A DNA stretch of 64,000 nt from Cognatilysobacter segetis (GTDB lineage: Bacteria > Pseudomonadota > Gammaproteobacteria > Xanthomonadales > Xanthomonadaceae). Each line of letters begins with the position of its first letter. Within the stretch, counting starts at the first letter, position 1. Shown one piece after another: positions 45,353-54,508 of this stretch. The stretch is from NCBI RefSeq assembly GCF_004359965.1, contig NZ_SMRQ01000003.1, positions 29,446 through 93,445 of the forward strand. Direction: 5' to 3'. The notes under the pieces are model-generated. The model was given only the letters and a program-made list of their open reading frames with translations. It made no database searches and was not told the origin of the DNA. Position numbers and translations under genes: made by a program.

Positions 45353-47740
45353 ATGGACGCGGCGCGCGCTCCCGGCACGCTGTCCCTCGCCCGCTGCTTC
45401 CATTGCGGCGAGGCGCTTCCGCCGTCGCCCGCGTTCTTCGAGGTCGAGGGTGCGGCGCAGGCCTTCTGCTGCGACGGCTGCGCGGCGGCCGCGCAATGGA
45501 TCCGCGACGCCGACCTCGGCGACTACTACCGGCTGCGCAGCGACGCGGCCTCGTGCGTCGGCGCGGAGGACAGCGACTACAGCGCCTGGGATCGCGACGA
45601 CATGGTCGCCGACCACGCGCGCGACGTCGACGGCGGCCGCGAGATCACCGTCGTCACCGACGGCATGCGCTGCGCCGCCTGCGCCTGGCTGATCGACCGC
45701 GCGCTCACGCGCGAGCCCGGCATCGTCGACGTCGGCGCGAACGCGGTGACCGGTCGTATCCGCCTCACGTGGGATCCGGCGGTGACGCCGCTGTCTGCGC
45801 CCCTGCGCCGGCTCGCGCTGCTCGGCTATCGGCCCTACCTCGCCGCCGGCCATGCGGATGAATCGGCACGCCGTCGCGCGCGCAACCGGTCGCTGCTGCG
45901 CATCGGCCTGGCGAGCCTCGGCGCGATGCAGGCGATGATGTTCGGCGAGGCGCTGTACCTCGACACCAGCGGCTCGATGGGCGTGGCGACGCGCGACTTC
46001 CTGCGCTGGGTCACCTTCCTCGTCAGCACGCCCGTCGTGTTCTATGCGGGCTGGCCGTTCCTCGAGGGTGCGTGGCGCGAGCTCCGGCATCGCCGGCTCG
46101 GCATGGACGTGCTGGTGGCCACGTCCACGCTGCTCGCCTACGCGGCGAGCGTCGTGGAGACGGTCCGCGGCGGGCCGCACGTCTGGTACGACGCCGCGGT
46201 GATGTTCGTGTTCCTGCTGCTCGTCGCGCGCAGCCTCGAGGAGCGCATACGTCGCATCGCGAACGCACAGGTGGATGCGCTGGCCCGCGCGCGGCCGGTG
46301 CTCGCGGTGCGCGAGCGCGACGACGGCACGCGCGAGACGGTGCCGGTGTCGGCGCTGCGCGTGGGCGACATCGCCTGCGTCGCGGCCGGCGAGCCGGTGC
46401 CCGCCGACGGCACGCTGCTCGACGCCAGTGCGCGCTTCGAGGAATCACTGCTCACGGGCGAGCCGGAGGCGGTGGAACGCCGCGCGGGCGACACCGTGTT
46501 CGCCGGCACCATCGGCCGTGAGCGTCCGGCGCGCATCCGTGTCGAGCGCATCGGCGCCGACACGCGGCTGTCCGAGCTGTCGCGGCTGGTCGAGCAGGCG
46601 CAGGCGCATCGCCCGCGGCTCGCACAGCTCGCCGACCGCGTCGCCGGCGTGTTCGTCGTCGCCATGCTCGCGGTCGCCGCGGCGACGTGGTCCGCCTGGC
46701 ATCTCCACGAGCCGGCGCGCGCGCTGGAAGTGACGCTCGCGGTGCTGGCGATCTCCTGCCCCTGCGCACTGTCGCTGTCGATCCCCGCCGCGCTCGCCGC
46801 CGCGCATGGCGCGCTCGCACGCAACGGGCTGCTGGCCACGCGGCCCGACGCGCTCGACCGCCTCGCCCGGATCACCGACATCGTCTTCGACAAGACCGGC
46901 ACGCTCACGCAGGCCGGCACGGCGCTCGGCGCGATGTCGACGTTCGACGGTTTTCCGCGCGGCGAAGCGCTGCGCATCGCCGCCGCGCTCGAGCGCGGCA
47001 GCACGCATCCGCTCGCGGCGGCGTTCGCCTCGATCGACGCGCCGGCGGCGGAAGCGGTACGCGTGGTTGCCGCGCAGGGCATCCAAGGCCACGTCGACGG
47101 CCGCGACTGGCGCATCGGCCGCGCGGGTTTCGCTGCGGGACGCGAGGATGACGGCGCGCTCTGGCTGGGCGACGGTTCACGGCCGGTAGCGCGCTTCGAG
47201 CCCACCGAATCGGTACGCGCCGACGCGATGCCGGCGCTCGAGGCATTGCGCGCGCAGGGGATCGCGGCGCACCTCGCCAGCGGCGACGCGGGCGAGCGGG
47301 TCGACGGCGTCGCGCGGCAGCTGTCGATCGACGTCGCCCGCGCGCGCCAGACGCCCGAAGACAAACTCGCCTACGTGCGCGAGCTGCAACGCGAGGGGCG
47401 CTTCGTCGCGATGGTCGGCGACGGCATCAACGACGCGCCGGTGCTCGCCGGTGCCGACGTCTCCATCGCGGTCGGCAGCGGCGCCGCGCTCGCGCAGCGC
47501 GCGGCCGACGTCGTACTCACCGGCGGCTCGCTGTCGCGGCTCGCATCGGCGGTATCGCTCGCGCGGCGCACGCGCGCGGTGGTGCGGCAGAACCTCGGCT
47601 GGGCGCTCGCTTACAACGTTCTCGCGTTGCCGGCTGCGGTGATGGGGCTGGTGCCGCCGTGGATGGCCGCGCTGGGCATGAGCCTCTCGTCGCTCGGAGT
47701 GACGCTCAACGCGCTCCGCCTGGCGCGGAGGGCGGCATGA
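45353..47740 (+). CDS. ccoI: Copper-exporting P1B ATPase CcoI (FixI)
   Basis: A 795-residue P-type ATPase that loads copper into the cbb3 oxidase. The N-terminus has an extra Cys cluster (CFHCGEALPP, CCDGCAAAA) typical of FixI, then a heavy-metal domain with GMRCAACAWL. It continues with the actuator motif LLTGEPEAV, the transmembrane SCPCALS metal site, phosphorylation DKTGTLTQ, the HP motif in STHPLAAAF, and hinge MVGDGINDAPVLAGADV. The ATG at 45353 is chosen 5 nt after fixH; earlier frame is fixH shadow. It overlaps ccoS by 4 bp. Confidence 0.96.
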   Translation: MDAARAPGTLSLARCFHCGEALPPSPAFFEVEGAAQAFCCDGCAAAAQWIRDADLGDYYRLRSDAASCVGAEDSDYSAWDRDDMVADHARDVDGGREITVVTDGMRCAACAWLIDRALTREPGIVDVGANAVTGRIRLTWDPAVTPLSAPLRRLALLGYRPYLAAGHADESARRRARNRSLLRIGLASLGAMQAMMFGEALYLDTSGSMGVATRDFLRWVTFLVSTPVVFYAGWPFLEGAWRELRHRRLGMDVLVATSTLLAYAASVVETVRGGPHVWYDAAVMFVFLLLVARSLEERIRRIANAQVDALARARPVLAVRERDDGTRETVPVSALRVGDIACVAAGEPVPADGTLLDASARFEESLLTGEPEAVERRAGDTVFAGTIGRERPARIRVERIGADTRLSELSRLVEQAQAHRPRLAQLADRVAGVFVVAMLAVAAATWSAWHLHEPARALEVTLAVLAISCPCALSLSIPAALAAAHGALARNGLLATRPDALDRLARITDIVFDKTGTLTQAGTALGAMSTFDGFPRGEALRIAAALERGSTHPLAAAFASIDAPAAEAVRVVAAQGIQGHVDGRDWRIGRAGFAAGREDDGALWLGDGSRPVARFEPTESVRADAMPALEALRAQGIAAHLASGDAGERVDGVARQLSIDVARARQTPEDKLAYVRELQREGRFVAMVGDGINDAPVLAGADVSIAVGSGAALAQRAADVVLTGGSLSRLASAVSLARRTRAVVRQNLGWALAYNVLALPAAVMGLVPPWMAALGMSLSSLGVTLNALRLARRAA

Positions 47741-47904
47741 ACATCCTGCTGCTGTTGATTCCGCTCGCACTGATGCTGCTGGGCGTGGCGGTGTACGCGT
47801 TCTGGTGGGCGGTGAAGCGCGGCCAGTTCGACGATCTCGACACACCCGCCCTCGACATCCTGCGCGACGATCCGCCGCGCGAGCACGCGCCGCGCAGGCG
47901 CTGA
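47737..47904 (+). CDS. ccoS: cbb3 maturation protein CcoS
   Basis: A 55-residue protein: one hydrophobic helix (ILLLLIPLALMLLGVAVYAF) followed by the signature WWAVKRGQFDDLDTPALDIL and a basic tail. CcoS is needed for heme/copper insertion into CcoN. ATGA overlap with ccoI, and the next gene starts directly after its stop. Confidence 0.95.
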   Translation: MNILLLLIPLALMLLGVAVYAFWWAVKRGQFDDLDTPALDILRDDPPREHAPRRR

Positions 47905-48624
47905 ATGGGCCTCCCCTGGCTGACGCTGCTCTCGGCGCTGCTGACGGGTCTCGTCGGCAGCGGGCATTGCGCGGTGATGTGCGGCGGCATCGCGACCGGC
48001 TTTCCGGCGATGGCGCCACGTGCGGGCTGGCGCTACGTGGTCGAGCCGAACCTCGGCCGCGTGCTCGGCTATGCGACGGCAGGCGCGGTCGCCGGCGGCG
48101 TCGGCCACGCCATCGTCGACCTGGCCGCGCTGCCGGGGTTGCGAACAGGACTGCGCGTGGCGACGGGCGTCGTCATGATCGTGATCGGCCTGCGGCTGGT
48201 AGCGGCGAACCGGGCGGCCTGGCCCTATTCGAGCCTGGGCGGCGGGTTGTGGCGCGTGCTCAAGCCGCTCCAACGCGGGCTGCTGCCTGCCAACACCCCG
48301 GGCAAGCGCCTTGCGCTCGGCGCGCTCTGGGGCTGGATGCCCTGCGGACTCAGCACCACGATGCTCACCGCGGCCTGGCTGCAGGCGGGCGCGGCGAACG
48401 GGGCATCGACGATGGCCGCCTTCGGCCTCGGCACGCTGCCGGTGATGCTGCCGCTGACGTGGTCCGGCCTGCACGTGGGCCGGCGCCTGCTGCAGGGCGG
48501 CGCGCGCACGGCAGCGGGCGCGCTGGTGGTACTGGCGGGGCTGGTGACGGTCGCGGCGCCGTGGCTGATGGCGGTGCCGGCGTTGCACGGGCCGCTGCGC
48601 GCGCTGGGCTGCCTGCCGGTCTAG
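47905..48624 (+). CDS. TauE/SafE-type (UreH-like) membrane protein of the cbb3 cluster
   Basis: A 239-residue protein with about six hydrophobic helices. Two Cys-containing motifs, GSGHCAVMCGGIATG near the start and LWGWMPCGLSTTML in the middle, are characteristic of the sulfite_exp_2/DsbD-like family that often ends cbb3 assembly operons. The paired cysteines suggest thiol transfer or copper handling for the oxidase; the actual activity is not established. The gene follows ccoS without a gap. Its TAG stop shares the bases CTAG with the stop of the convergent fnr gene. Confidence 0.82.
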   Translation: MGLPWLTLLSALLTGLVGSGHCAVMCGGIATGFPAMAPRAGWRYVVEPNLGRVLGYATAGAVAGGVGHAIVDLAALPGLRTGLRVATGVVMIVIGLRLVAANRAAWPYSSLGGGLWRVLKPLQRGLLPANTPGKRLALGALWGWMPCGLSTTMLTAAWLQAGAANGASTMAAFGLGTLPVMLPLTWSGLHVGRRLLQGGARTAAGALVVLAGLVTVAAPWLMAVPALHGPLRALGCLPV

Positions 48625-49379
48625 GCGCGGGCCCGCGGGCGCTCGCGGTCGCCGTCCTGCCCGTGCACGAGGCGATCGAGCTCGGCGACGTCGAGGATCT
48701 CCACCTTGCGGCCGTGCACCGAAATGACGCCGTCCTCCTGCAGCCGCGTGAAGCCGCGGCTGACGGTCTCGAGCGCGAGGCCGAGGAAGCGCGCGATGTC
48801 CTCGCGGCTCATCGGCAGGCGGATGCGGTCCGGCGGCTCGCCGATCGTGCGCAGCCGCTCGCTCAGGCCGTGCAGGAACAACGCGATACGCTCGTTGGCC
48901 TGGCGGCGCACGAGCATCTCGCGGTGGTCCTGGTCGCGGCCCACGCTCTGGCCGATGACGCGCATCAGCTGGCGCTGCAGGCCGGGAATGTGCGAAGCCA
49001 CGGTCGACAGCTCGTCGAACGGCACTTCACAGACGTTGGCGCGCGTGAGTGCGACCGCTTCCACGCGGTGCGAGCCGGTGCCCAGCGCATCGAGGCCGAT
49101 CAGCTCGCCTGGCAGGTGGAAGCCGATGACCTGCTCCTCGCCTTCCTCGTTGACCAGCACCGTCTTGAAGGTGCCGTCGCGCGCGACGAAGACCGAGCCC
49201 ATGCGGTCGCCCTGCCGGAACAGGCGCTCACCGGCCTCGACCGGCCGCTTGCGCTTGACGATGTCCTCGAGCTCCTGCAGCTCCGAAAGGCTGATGCCGG
49301 CAGGCAGGCAGAGCTGCTGCAGCGAACAGCTGGCGCAGCCCTTGCGGAGGGTGATGAGGTCGATCGGGGTGGCCGACAT
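48621..49379 (-). CDS. fnr: FNR-type oxygen-sensing regulator
   Basis: A 252-residue CRP/FNR-family regulator. The N-terminal cysteines CASCSLQQLC (Cys15, Cys18, Cys24) with Cys117 (NVCEVPFDEL) match the four ligands of the FNR 4Fe-4S cluster. The cyclic-nucleotide-type domain shows GFHLPGELIGLDALG, and the recognition helix ETVSRGFTRLQ carries the E-SR pattern that reads TTGAT half-sites. The Met at 49379 is chosen because it puts the cysteines at FNR-like positions; the 52-codon upstream frame runs through the promoter region. It is divergent from hemN and adjacent to the cbb3 operon, typical of Anr. It should activate most boxes in this window. Confidence 0.93.
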   Translation of the reverse strand: MSATPIDLITLRKGCASCSLQQLCLPAGISLSELQELEDIVKRKRPVEAGERLFRQGDRMGSVFVARDGTFKTVLVNEEGEEQVIGFHLPGELIGLDALGTGSHRVEAVALTRANVCEVPFDELSTVASHIPGLQRQLMRVIGQSVGRDQDHREMLVRRQANERIALFLHGLSERLRTIGEPPDRIRLPMSREDIARFLGLALETVSRGFTRLQEDGVISVHGRKVEILDVAELDRLVHGQDGDRERPRARA

Positions 49380-49521
49380 CGGAGCACGCAGCGGCGGAAC
49401 GAGGTGCCAGCCTACCTCAGCCGTACGCAACCACGGGTGACCGGCGTGTAGAGCGTGTGAAGTCGACCGGTGGCCGCTGCCGGTGGCGCGTCGCCGCGTT
49501 TTGCCTGCGTTGTGCCCCCGA

Positions 49522-49535
49522 TTGATCCCGGTCAA
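49522..49535 (+). promoter_or_regulatory. FNR/Anr box of hemN
   Basis: TTGATcccgGTCAA is centred at 49528.5. TAGTCT at 49558-49563 sits exactly where a -10 belongs for a class-II site at -41.5, and the predicted start of transcription coincides with the A of the hemN ATG. No -10 is found at the matching place toward fnr. Confidence 0.85.
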
Positions 49536-49569
49536 GTCGACCCCGGCAGGCGCTGGCTAGTCTGCCGCC

Positions 49570-50970
49570 ATGCCAAACAACCACGCCTCCATCGACCGCG
49601 GCCTGCTCGAGCGCTACAACCGCCCGGGCCCGCGCTACACCTCCTACCCGACCGCGCCGCAGTTCCGCGACTCGTTCGGCGAAGCGGAGCTGCGCGCCGC
49701 CGCGGCCGCCAGCAACGGCGACCCGATCCCGCGCCGGCTGTCGATCTACGTGCACGTGCCGTTCTGCGCGAGCCCGTGCTTCTACTGCGGCTGCAACCGC
49801 ATCATCACCCGCGACAGGTCGCGGGGCGAGCTGTACCTCGCGCGTCTGTACCGCGAGATCGCGCTCATGGCGGAGCTGTTCGACCGCGATCGCGAGGCGA
49901 TCCAGCTGCACTTCGGCGGCGGCACGCCGAATTTCCTGTCGCCCGATCAGCTGGGCGACCTGGTGCAGTCGCTGCGGCGCCACTTCCATTTCGCCGACCA
50001 CCGCGAGAGCGATATCTCGATCGAACTCGATCCGCGCTTCGTCGACCCGAGCGAAGTCGCCGCGCTGGGCCGCATCGGTTTCAACCGCGCGAGCCTGGGC
50101 GTGCAGGACTTCGATCCCGACGTGCAGGCCGCGGTGAACCGCATCCAGAGCGTCGGGGAGACGCGCGCGGTGGTCGACGCCTGCCGCGACGCCGGCTTCC
50201 GCTCCGTCAACATCGACCTGATCTACGGCCTGCCCAAGCAGACGCCCGAAGGTTTTTCGCGCACGCTCGACCAGGTGCTCGCGATCCGCCCGGATCGCCT
50301 CGCCGTCTACAGCTATGCGCACCTGCCGGACCTGTTCCGCGCGCAGAAGCAGATCAATGCGGAAGACCTGCCGACGCCGGAGGTCAAGCTTTCGCTGATG
50401 CACATGGCGATCACCCGGCTCACCGCCGCGGGCTACGTCTACATCGGCATGGACCACTTCGCGCTGCCCGACGACGAACTCGCCACCGCGCAGGCGCGCG
50501 GCGGGCTGCACCGCAACTTCATGGGCTACACCACGCATGCCGACAGCGACCTGATCGGCCTCGGCGTCAGCGCGATCAGCCACATCGGCAGCACCTTCAG
50601 CCAGAACCCGCGCGACCTGCCGAGCTGGGAGAAGGCGCTCGACGAAGGTCGCCTGCCGGTGTTCCGCGGCCTGCACATGACCGAGGACGACGAGCTGCGC
50701 GCCGACCTGATCCAGGCGCTCATGTGCCAAGGCGAAATACCGGTGGCCGCACTCGAGCGACGCTACGGCATCGAGTTCGACCGCTACTTCGACGGCTCGT
50801 TGCACGCGCTCGAGCCGCTGGAAGCCGACGGGCTGGTGCGCCGCGACAAGGGCCGCATCCTGGCCACCTCGCAGGGCCGGCTGCTGCTGCGTAATATCGC
50901 GATGTGCTTCGACGCCTACCTCGATCGCCCCGCCGACGTGGCCCGGCCGCGCTTCTCGCGTGCGATCTGA
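49570..50970 (+). CDS. hemN: Oxygen-independent coproporphyrinogen III oxidase
   Basis: A 466-residue radical-SAM enzyme (E. coli 457) that makes protoporphyrinogen IX without oxygen, providing heme for the cbb3 and NO reductases nearby. The cluster motif is CASPCFYC followed by Gly-Cys (Cys66, Cys70, Cys73, with Cys75). Also visible are NRPGPRYTSYPTAPQF, LHFGGGTPNFL, IGFNRASLGVQDFD and NIDLIYGLPKQT. The upstream region has an FNR box but no ribosome-binding purines next to the ATG, in line with a leaderless message. Flanked by two FNR-type regulators. Confidence 0.97.
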   Translation: MPNNHASIDRGLLERYNRPGPRYTSYPTAPQFRDSFGEAELRAAAAASNGDPIPRRLSIYVHVPFCASPCFYCGCNRIITRDRSRGELYLARLYREIALMAELFDRDREAIQLHFGGGTPNFLSPDQLGDLVQSLRRHFHFADHRESDISIELDPRFVDPSEVAALGRIGFNRASLGVQDFDPDVQAAVNRIQSVGETRAVVDACRDAGFRSVNIDLIYGLPKQTPEGFSRTLDQVLAIRPDRLAVYSYAHLPDLFRAQKQINAEDLPTPEVKLSLMHMAITRLTAAGYVYIGMDHFALPDDELATAQARGGLHRNFMGYTTHADSDLIGLGVSAISHIGSTFSQNPRDLPSWEKALDEGRLPVFRGLHMTEDDELRADLIQALMCQGEIPVAALERRYGIEFDRYFDGSLHALEPLEADGLVRRDKGRILATSQGRLLLRNIAMCFDAYLDRPADVARPRFSRAI

Positions 50971-50989
50971 CGCATCGGCGGCCCGCGCC

Positions 50990-51742
50990 GTGATCCCCAC
51001 CGCGTTCCCGCGGCAGGACGCGCGCACGCTCGCCGACGACGGCGACGCGCTGCGCTTCTGCTCGACCTGCGCGTTCTCCGATGCCTGCCTGTCGCAGGGC
51101 ATGGACAAGTCCTCGCTGCAGGACCTGCACGTGCTGGTCGAGCACGTCGGGCCGCTCGCCGCCGGCGACCATGTGTTCCGCGAGGGCGACCGCTTCGAGG
51201 CGATCGCCGCGGTGCGCGCCGGCACGGTCAAGACCTACGTCATCGACCGCGACGGCCGCGAGCACGTGCTCGGCTTCCACCTGCCCGGCGAGGTCATCGG
51301 CCTCAACGCCATCGACGGCGACCACTATCCCTGCAATGCCGTGGCGCTGGACACGGTGATGCTCTGCCGCTTCTCGTTCCCGCAGATCGAGCTGCTGGCC
51401 ACGCGCGTGCCGGGCCTGCAGCGGCAGCTGTTCCGCTTGATGAGCCGTGACATCGGCCGCGCCGCGCTGCTGGCCGGCGACTTCACCGCCGACCAGCGCA
51501 CCGCCGCGTTCCTCGTCGGCTTCTCGCGCCGGCTCGCCGCGCGCGGATTTTCACCCCATCGGTTCCAGCTGACGATGGCGCGCACCGACATCGCGAATTA
51601 CCTGCGCCTCGCCCCGGAAACGGTGAGCCGCGTACTCAAGCGGTTCCAGCAGGACGGGCTGGTGTCGGTCGACCGGCGCGAGCTCGAGCTGCTGAATCCG
51701 GCTGCGCTCGAGGCACTGGCCGCGCCGGTGCTGCGCGAATAG
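50990..51742 (+). CDS. Second FNR-type regulator
   Basis: A 250-residue paralogue of the regulator at 48621. Cysteines Cys24, Cys27 and Cys33 (CSTCAFSDAC) and Cys126 (VMLCRFSF) fit a 4Fe-4S ligand set, and the recognition helix has the same ETVSR core (ETVSRVLKRFQ). The GTG at 50990 gives an N-terminus beginning IPTAF, like the FNR start; a GTG at 50960 overlapping hemN is the alternative. It begins 19 nt after hemN and may share its transcript, and lies directly upstream of norB. By position it could be a Dnr/NnrR-like regulator of NO genes, but Dnr normally lacks these cysteines, so an oxygen or NO-sensitive cluster is expected. Confidence 0.88.
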   Translation: MIPTAFPRQDARTLADDGDALRFCSTCAFSDACLSQGMDKSSLQDLHVLVEHVGPLAAGDHVFREGDRFEAIAAVRAGTVKTYVIDRDGREHVLGFHLPGEVIGLNAIDGDHYPCNAVALDTVMLCRFSFPQIELLATRVPGLQRQLFRLMSRDIGRAALLAGDFTADQRTAAFLVGFSRRLAARGFSPHRFQLTMARTDIANYLRLAPETVSRVLKRFQQDGLVSVDRRELELLNPAALEALAAPVLRE

Positions 51743-51782
51743 TCGTGACGGCGTCCGCGGTCCGCGTCGATTCCCGCCGCGA

Positions 51783-51796
51783 TTGACCTGAGTCAA
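51783..51796 (+). promoter_or_regulatory. FNR/Dnr box of norB
   Basis: TTGACctgaGTCAA, centred 61 bp before the norB ATG; CAGCAT at 51819-51824 occupies the -10 position. TTGAC/GTCAA half-sites are the variant often seen at NO-responsive promoters. Confidence 0.82.
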
Positions 51797-51850
51797 GGTA
51801 GCGACCCACCCCATCGCCCAGCATGACGCCGAACCGAACGGAGTCATGCC

Positions 51851-54163
51851 ATGAGCAGTACACGCAAGTTGTGGTGGGGGCTTGCCGCGTTGCTGGTCGC
51901 GTCGTTCTCGGTATTGCTGTGGGCAGGCGGAGAGATCTTCCGCGCCGCGCCGCCGATACCCGAGCGCGTCGTGTCCGAAAGCGGCCAGCTGGTCTACACG
52001 AAGGACGACATCCAGACCGGCCGCCAGGTCTGGCAGTCGATGGGCGGCATGCAGCTGGGCTCGATCTGGGGCCACGGTGCCTACGTCGCGCCCGACTGGT
52101 CGGCCGACTGGCTGCACCGCGAAGCCGTCGACGTGCTCGACCAGTGGGCACGCGCCGAAGGCGTCGCGTCGTACGCGGCCCTGCCGGCCGAGCGCCAGGC
52201 GGCGCTGCAGGCACGCCTGCAGCCGATGATGCGTCGCAATACCTACGACGCGGGCACCGGCACGATCACGGTCACGCCGGAGCGTGCGCAGGCCGCGGCG
52301 AACGTCGCGCTGCACTACGAGAGCCTGTTCGGCAACGATCCGGCCACGCATTCGCTGCGCGAGGCGTACGCGATGAAGGAGAACACGGTGCTCGACGCGG
52401 GCAATCGCCGCGCGCTCACCGCGTTCTTCTGGTGGACGGCCTGGGCGGCGACCACCGAGCGTGCAGTCGCCGCCGACGCGCCCGCGTTCAAGGGCGGGCC
52501 GGTCGACCAGGTGGTCACTTACACGAACAACTGGCCGCACGAGCCGCTGGTGGGCAACAGGCCCGCGCCCGCGCTGTGGGGCTGGTCGCTGTTCAGCGTG
52601 CTGTTCCTGATCGCGGGCGTCGGCCTGCTCGGCTGGTGGCATGCACGCCAGAAGGACGAGCACCCGACGACGCTGCCCGCCACCGATCCGCTGGCGATGC
52701 TGCGCATCACGCCGTCGATGCGCGCGACCGCGAAGTACTTCTGGGTGGTGCTGGCGCTGTTTTTGGTGCAGATCCTGATGGGCGCAATGACCGCGCACTT
52801 CCAGGTCGAGGGTCAGAAGGCCTACGGCTTCGACCTCTCCAGCGTGCTGCCCTACTCGATCACGCGCACCTGGCATACGCAGCTGGCGGTGCTGTGGATC
52901 GCGGTGGCCTGGCTCGGCACCGGGCTGTACATCGCACCGGCGCTCAGCGGCCATGAGCCGAAGTTCCAGCGGCTCGGCGTCAACGTCCTGTGGGTCTGCC
53001 TGCTCGTCATCGTGGTCGGCTCGTTCGCCGGCCAGTGGCTGGCGGTCATGCAGAAGCTCGGGCTGAAGAACAACTTCTGGTTCGGCCACCAGGGCTGGGA
53101 ATATGCCGACATGGGCCGCTTCTGGCAGGTGTTCCTGTTCGTCGGCCTGATGCTGTGGCTCACGCTGGTCGGCCGCGCGCTGTGGCCGGTGCTGCGCTCG
53201 ACGAAGGACGAGACCAAGCCCATCGTCGGCCTGATGTTCCTGTCCACCGTCTGCATCGGCCTGTTCTTCGGCTCGGCGCTGATGTGGGGCGAGAAGACGC
53301 ACATCGCGGAAGTCGAGTACTGGCGCTGGTGGCTGGTGCACCTGTGGGTCGAGGGCTTCTTCGAGGTGTTCGCCGCGGCGGTGATGAGCCTGATCTTCGT
53401 GAAGCTGGGCCTGGTGCGTGCCAAGACCGCCGCGACCGCCGTGCTGTTCTCGACGGTGGTGTTCATGACCGGCGGCGTGCTCGGCACCCTGCACCACCTG
53501 TACTTCGTCGGCACGCCGACGGCGGTGGTGGCGCTGGGCGCGAGCTTCTCGGCGCTGGAAGTCGTCCCGCTCGCCTTCATCGGCTTCGAGGCCTACCACA
53601 CCTACAGGATGGGCGAAGCGACGCCGTGGATGGCCCGCTACAAGTGGATCATCCTGTTCTTCGTGGCGGTGTGCTTCTGGAACCTGGTCGGTGCGGGCCT
53701 GTTCGGCTTCCTGATCAACCCGCCGCTGTCGCTGTACTACATGCAGGGCCTGAACCTCACGGCGCTGCATGGACACACCGCGCTGTTCGGCGTGTACGGC
53801 ATGCTCGGCCTCGGCCTGATGATGTTCTGCCTGCGCGGTCTGCGCGGCCAGATGGTGTGGAACACCGCACCGGTCAGGGTCGCGTTCTGGTCGCTCAACA
53901 TCGGCCTCGCGATGATGGCCCTGCTGACACTGCTGCCGATGGGCGTGAGCCAGCTGTTCGCGAGCATCGAGCACGGCTATGCGTATGCGCGCTCGGCCGA
54001 GTTCATGAACCGCCCGATCATCGACATGCTGGTGTGGATGCGCGTGCCGGGCGACACGGTGTTCAGCATCGGCGCGGTGTCGCTGGCCTGGTTCGTGCTG
54101 CGGCTGTGGGTGGCGCCGCGGCGCGAGGCCGCCGCGGTCGATACGGCACCCGTGCGTCGCTGA
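51851..54163 (+). CDS. norB: Quinol-dependent nitric oxide reductase (qNOR)
   Basis: A 770-residue single-subunit NO reductase that turns 2 NO into N2O using quinol. The N-terminal helix and periplasmic domain resemble NorC without its heme motif (DDIQTGRQVWQSMGGMQLGS; GAYVAPDWSADWLHREAVD). About twelve further helices carry the metal ligands: RTWHTQLAVLWIAVAWLGTG (His), EGFFEVFAAAVMSL (FeB Glu), LGTLHHLYFVG (FeB His pair), and ALHGHTALFGVYGMLGL (heme His). Length and the N-terminal fusion place it with qNOR, not cNOR. The ATG at 51851 follows a GGAG-like site. It detoxifies NO made by NirK at 59937. Confidence 0.96.
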   Translation: MSSTRKLWWGLAALLVASFSVLLWAGGEIFRAAPPIPERVVSESGQLVYTKDDIQTGRQVWQSMGGMQLGSIWGHGAYVAPDWSADWLHREAVDVLDQWARAEGVASYAALPAERQAALQARLQPMMRRNTYDAGTGTITVTPERAQAAANVALHYESLFGNDPATHSLREAYAMKENTVLDAGNRRALTAFFWWTAWAATTERAVAADAPAFKGGPVDQVVTYTNNWPHEPLVGNRPAPALWGWSLFSVLFLIAGVGLLGWWHARQKDEHPTTLPATDPLAMLRITPSMRATAKYFWVVLALFLVQILMGAMTAHFQVEGQKAYGFDLSSVLPYSITRTWHTQLAVLWIAVAWLGTGLYIAPALSGHEPKFQRLGVNVLWVCLLVIVVGSFAGQWLAVMQKLGLKNNFWFGHQGWEYADMGRFWQVFLFVGLMLWLTLVGRALWPVLRSTKDETKPIVGLMFLSTVCIGLFFGSALMWGEKTHIAEVEYWRWWLVHLWVEGFFEVFAAAVMSLIFVKLGLVRAKTAATAVLFSTVVFMTGGVLGTLHHLYFVGTPTAVVALGASFSALEVVPLAFIGFEAYHTYRMGEATPWMARYKWIILFFVAVCFWNLVGAGLFGFLINPPLSLYYMQGLNLTALHGHTALFGVYGMLGLGLMMFCLRGLRGQMVWNTAPVRVAFWSLNIGLAMMALLTLLPMGVSQLFASIEHGYAYARSAEFMNRPIIDMLVWMRVPGDTVFSIGAVSLAWFVLRLWVAPRREAAAVDTAPVRR

Positions 54164-54181
54164 GCGATGCGTTGATGCAAG

Positions 54182-54211
54182 CGACGGCCCGGCCCCTGCG
54201 CCGGGCCGTCG
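54182..54211 (+). terminator. Hairpin after norB
   Basis: A perfect 12-bp stem, CGACGGCCCGGC (54182-54193) with GCCGGGCCGTCG (54200-54211), followed by TGTTT. The U-run is weak, so read-through into the next two genes is likely; it may lower their expression relative to norB. Confidence 0.7.
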
Positions 54212-54229
54212 TGTTTCCGGAGTCCTGAG

Positions 54230-54508
54230 ATGCACGAACAACAACGCCTTCTTCCCGGCGCCGAGCCGATGCCCGACATCGCGATCGACGCCGCGCTCGT
54301 CGCCCCGCGCCTCGGCCTCGACGTCGACACCTTCCGCGCGCTCATGGACGACGGCCGCATCCGCGTGCTCTGCGAACGCGGGGTCGGGGACGACGCCGGC
54401 CGCTACCGCGCGACGTTCTACTACCACGCCGCGCGGGCCCGGCTGGTCGTCGATGCACAGGGCCGGCTGCTGCAGGCCGAACCCGCCCTTGCGGGAAGCG
54501 CGCCATGA
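54230..54508 (+). CDS. Small protein coupled to a cysteine-synthase-like gene (possibly DUF6522)
   Basis: A 92-residue soluble protein: IAIDAALVAPRLGLDVDTFR, ALMDDGRIRVLCERGVGDDA, GRYRATFYYHAARARLVVDA. From memory this resembles small proteins catalogued as DUF6522; not verified. The single Cys (LCERG) within a conserved-looking acidic loop and the beta strands after it suggest a compact domain. The ATG has a GGAG 10 nt upstream. It overlaps the following gene by 4 bp (ATGA), so both are made together, directly after qNOR. A link to NO or sulfur metabolism is inference. Confidence 0.75.
   Translation: MHEQQRLLPGAEPMPDIAIDAALVAPRLGLDVDTFRALMDDGRIRVLCERGVGDDAGRYRATFYYHAARARLVVDAQGRLLQAEPALAGSAP

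Noticed and set aside
49494..49535. The hemN FNR box also activating fnr in the opposite direction
   Set aside because: At the matching -10 offset toward fnr the sequence is ACGCGG, not promoter-like, and the distance to the fnr start is long.
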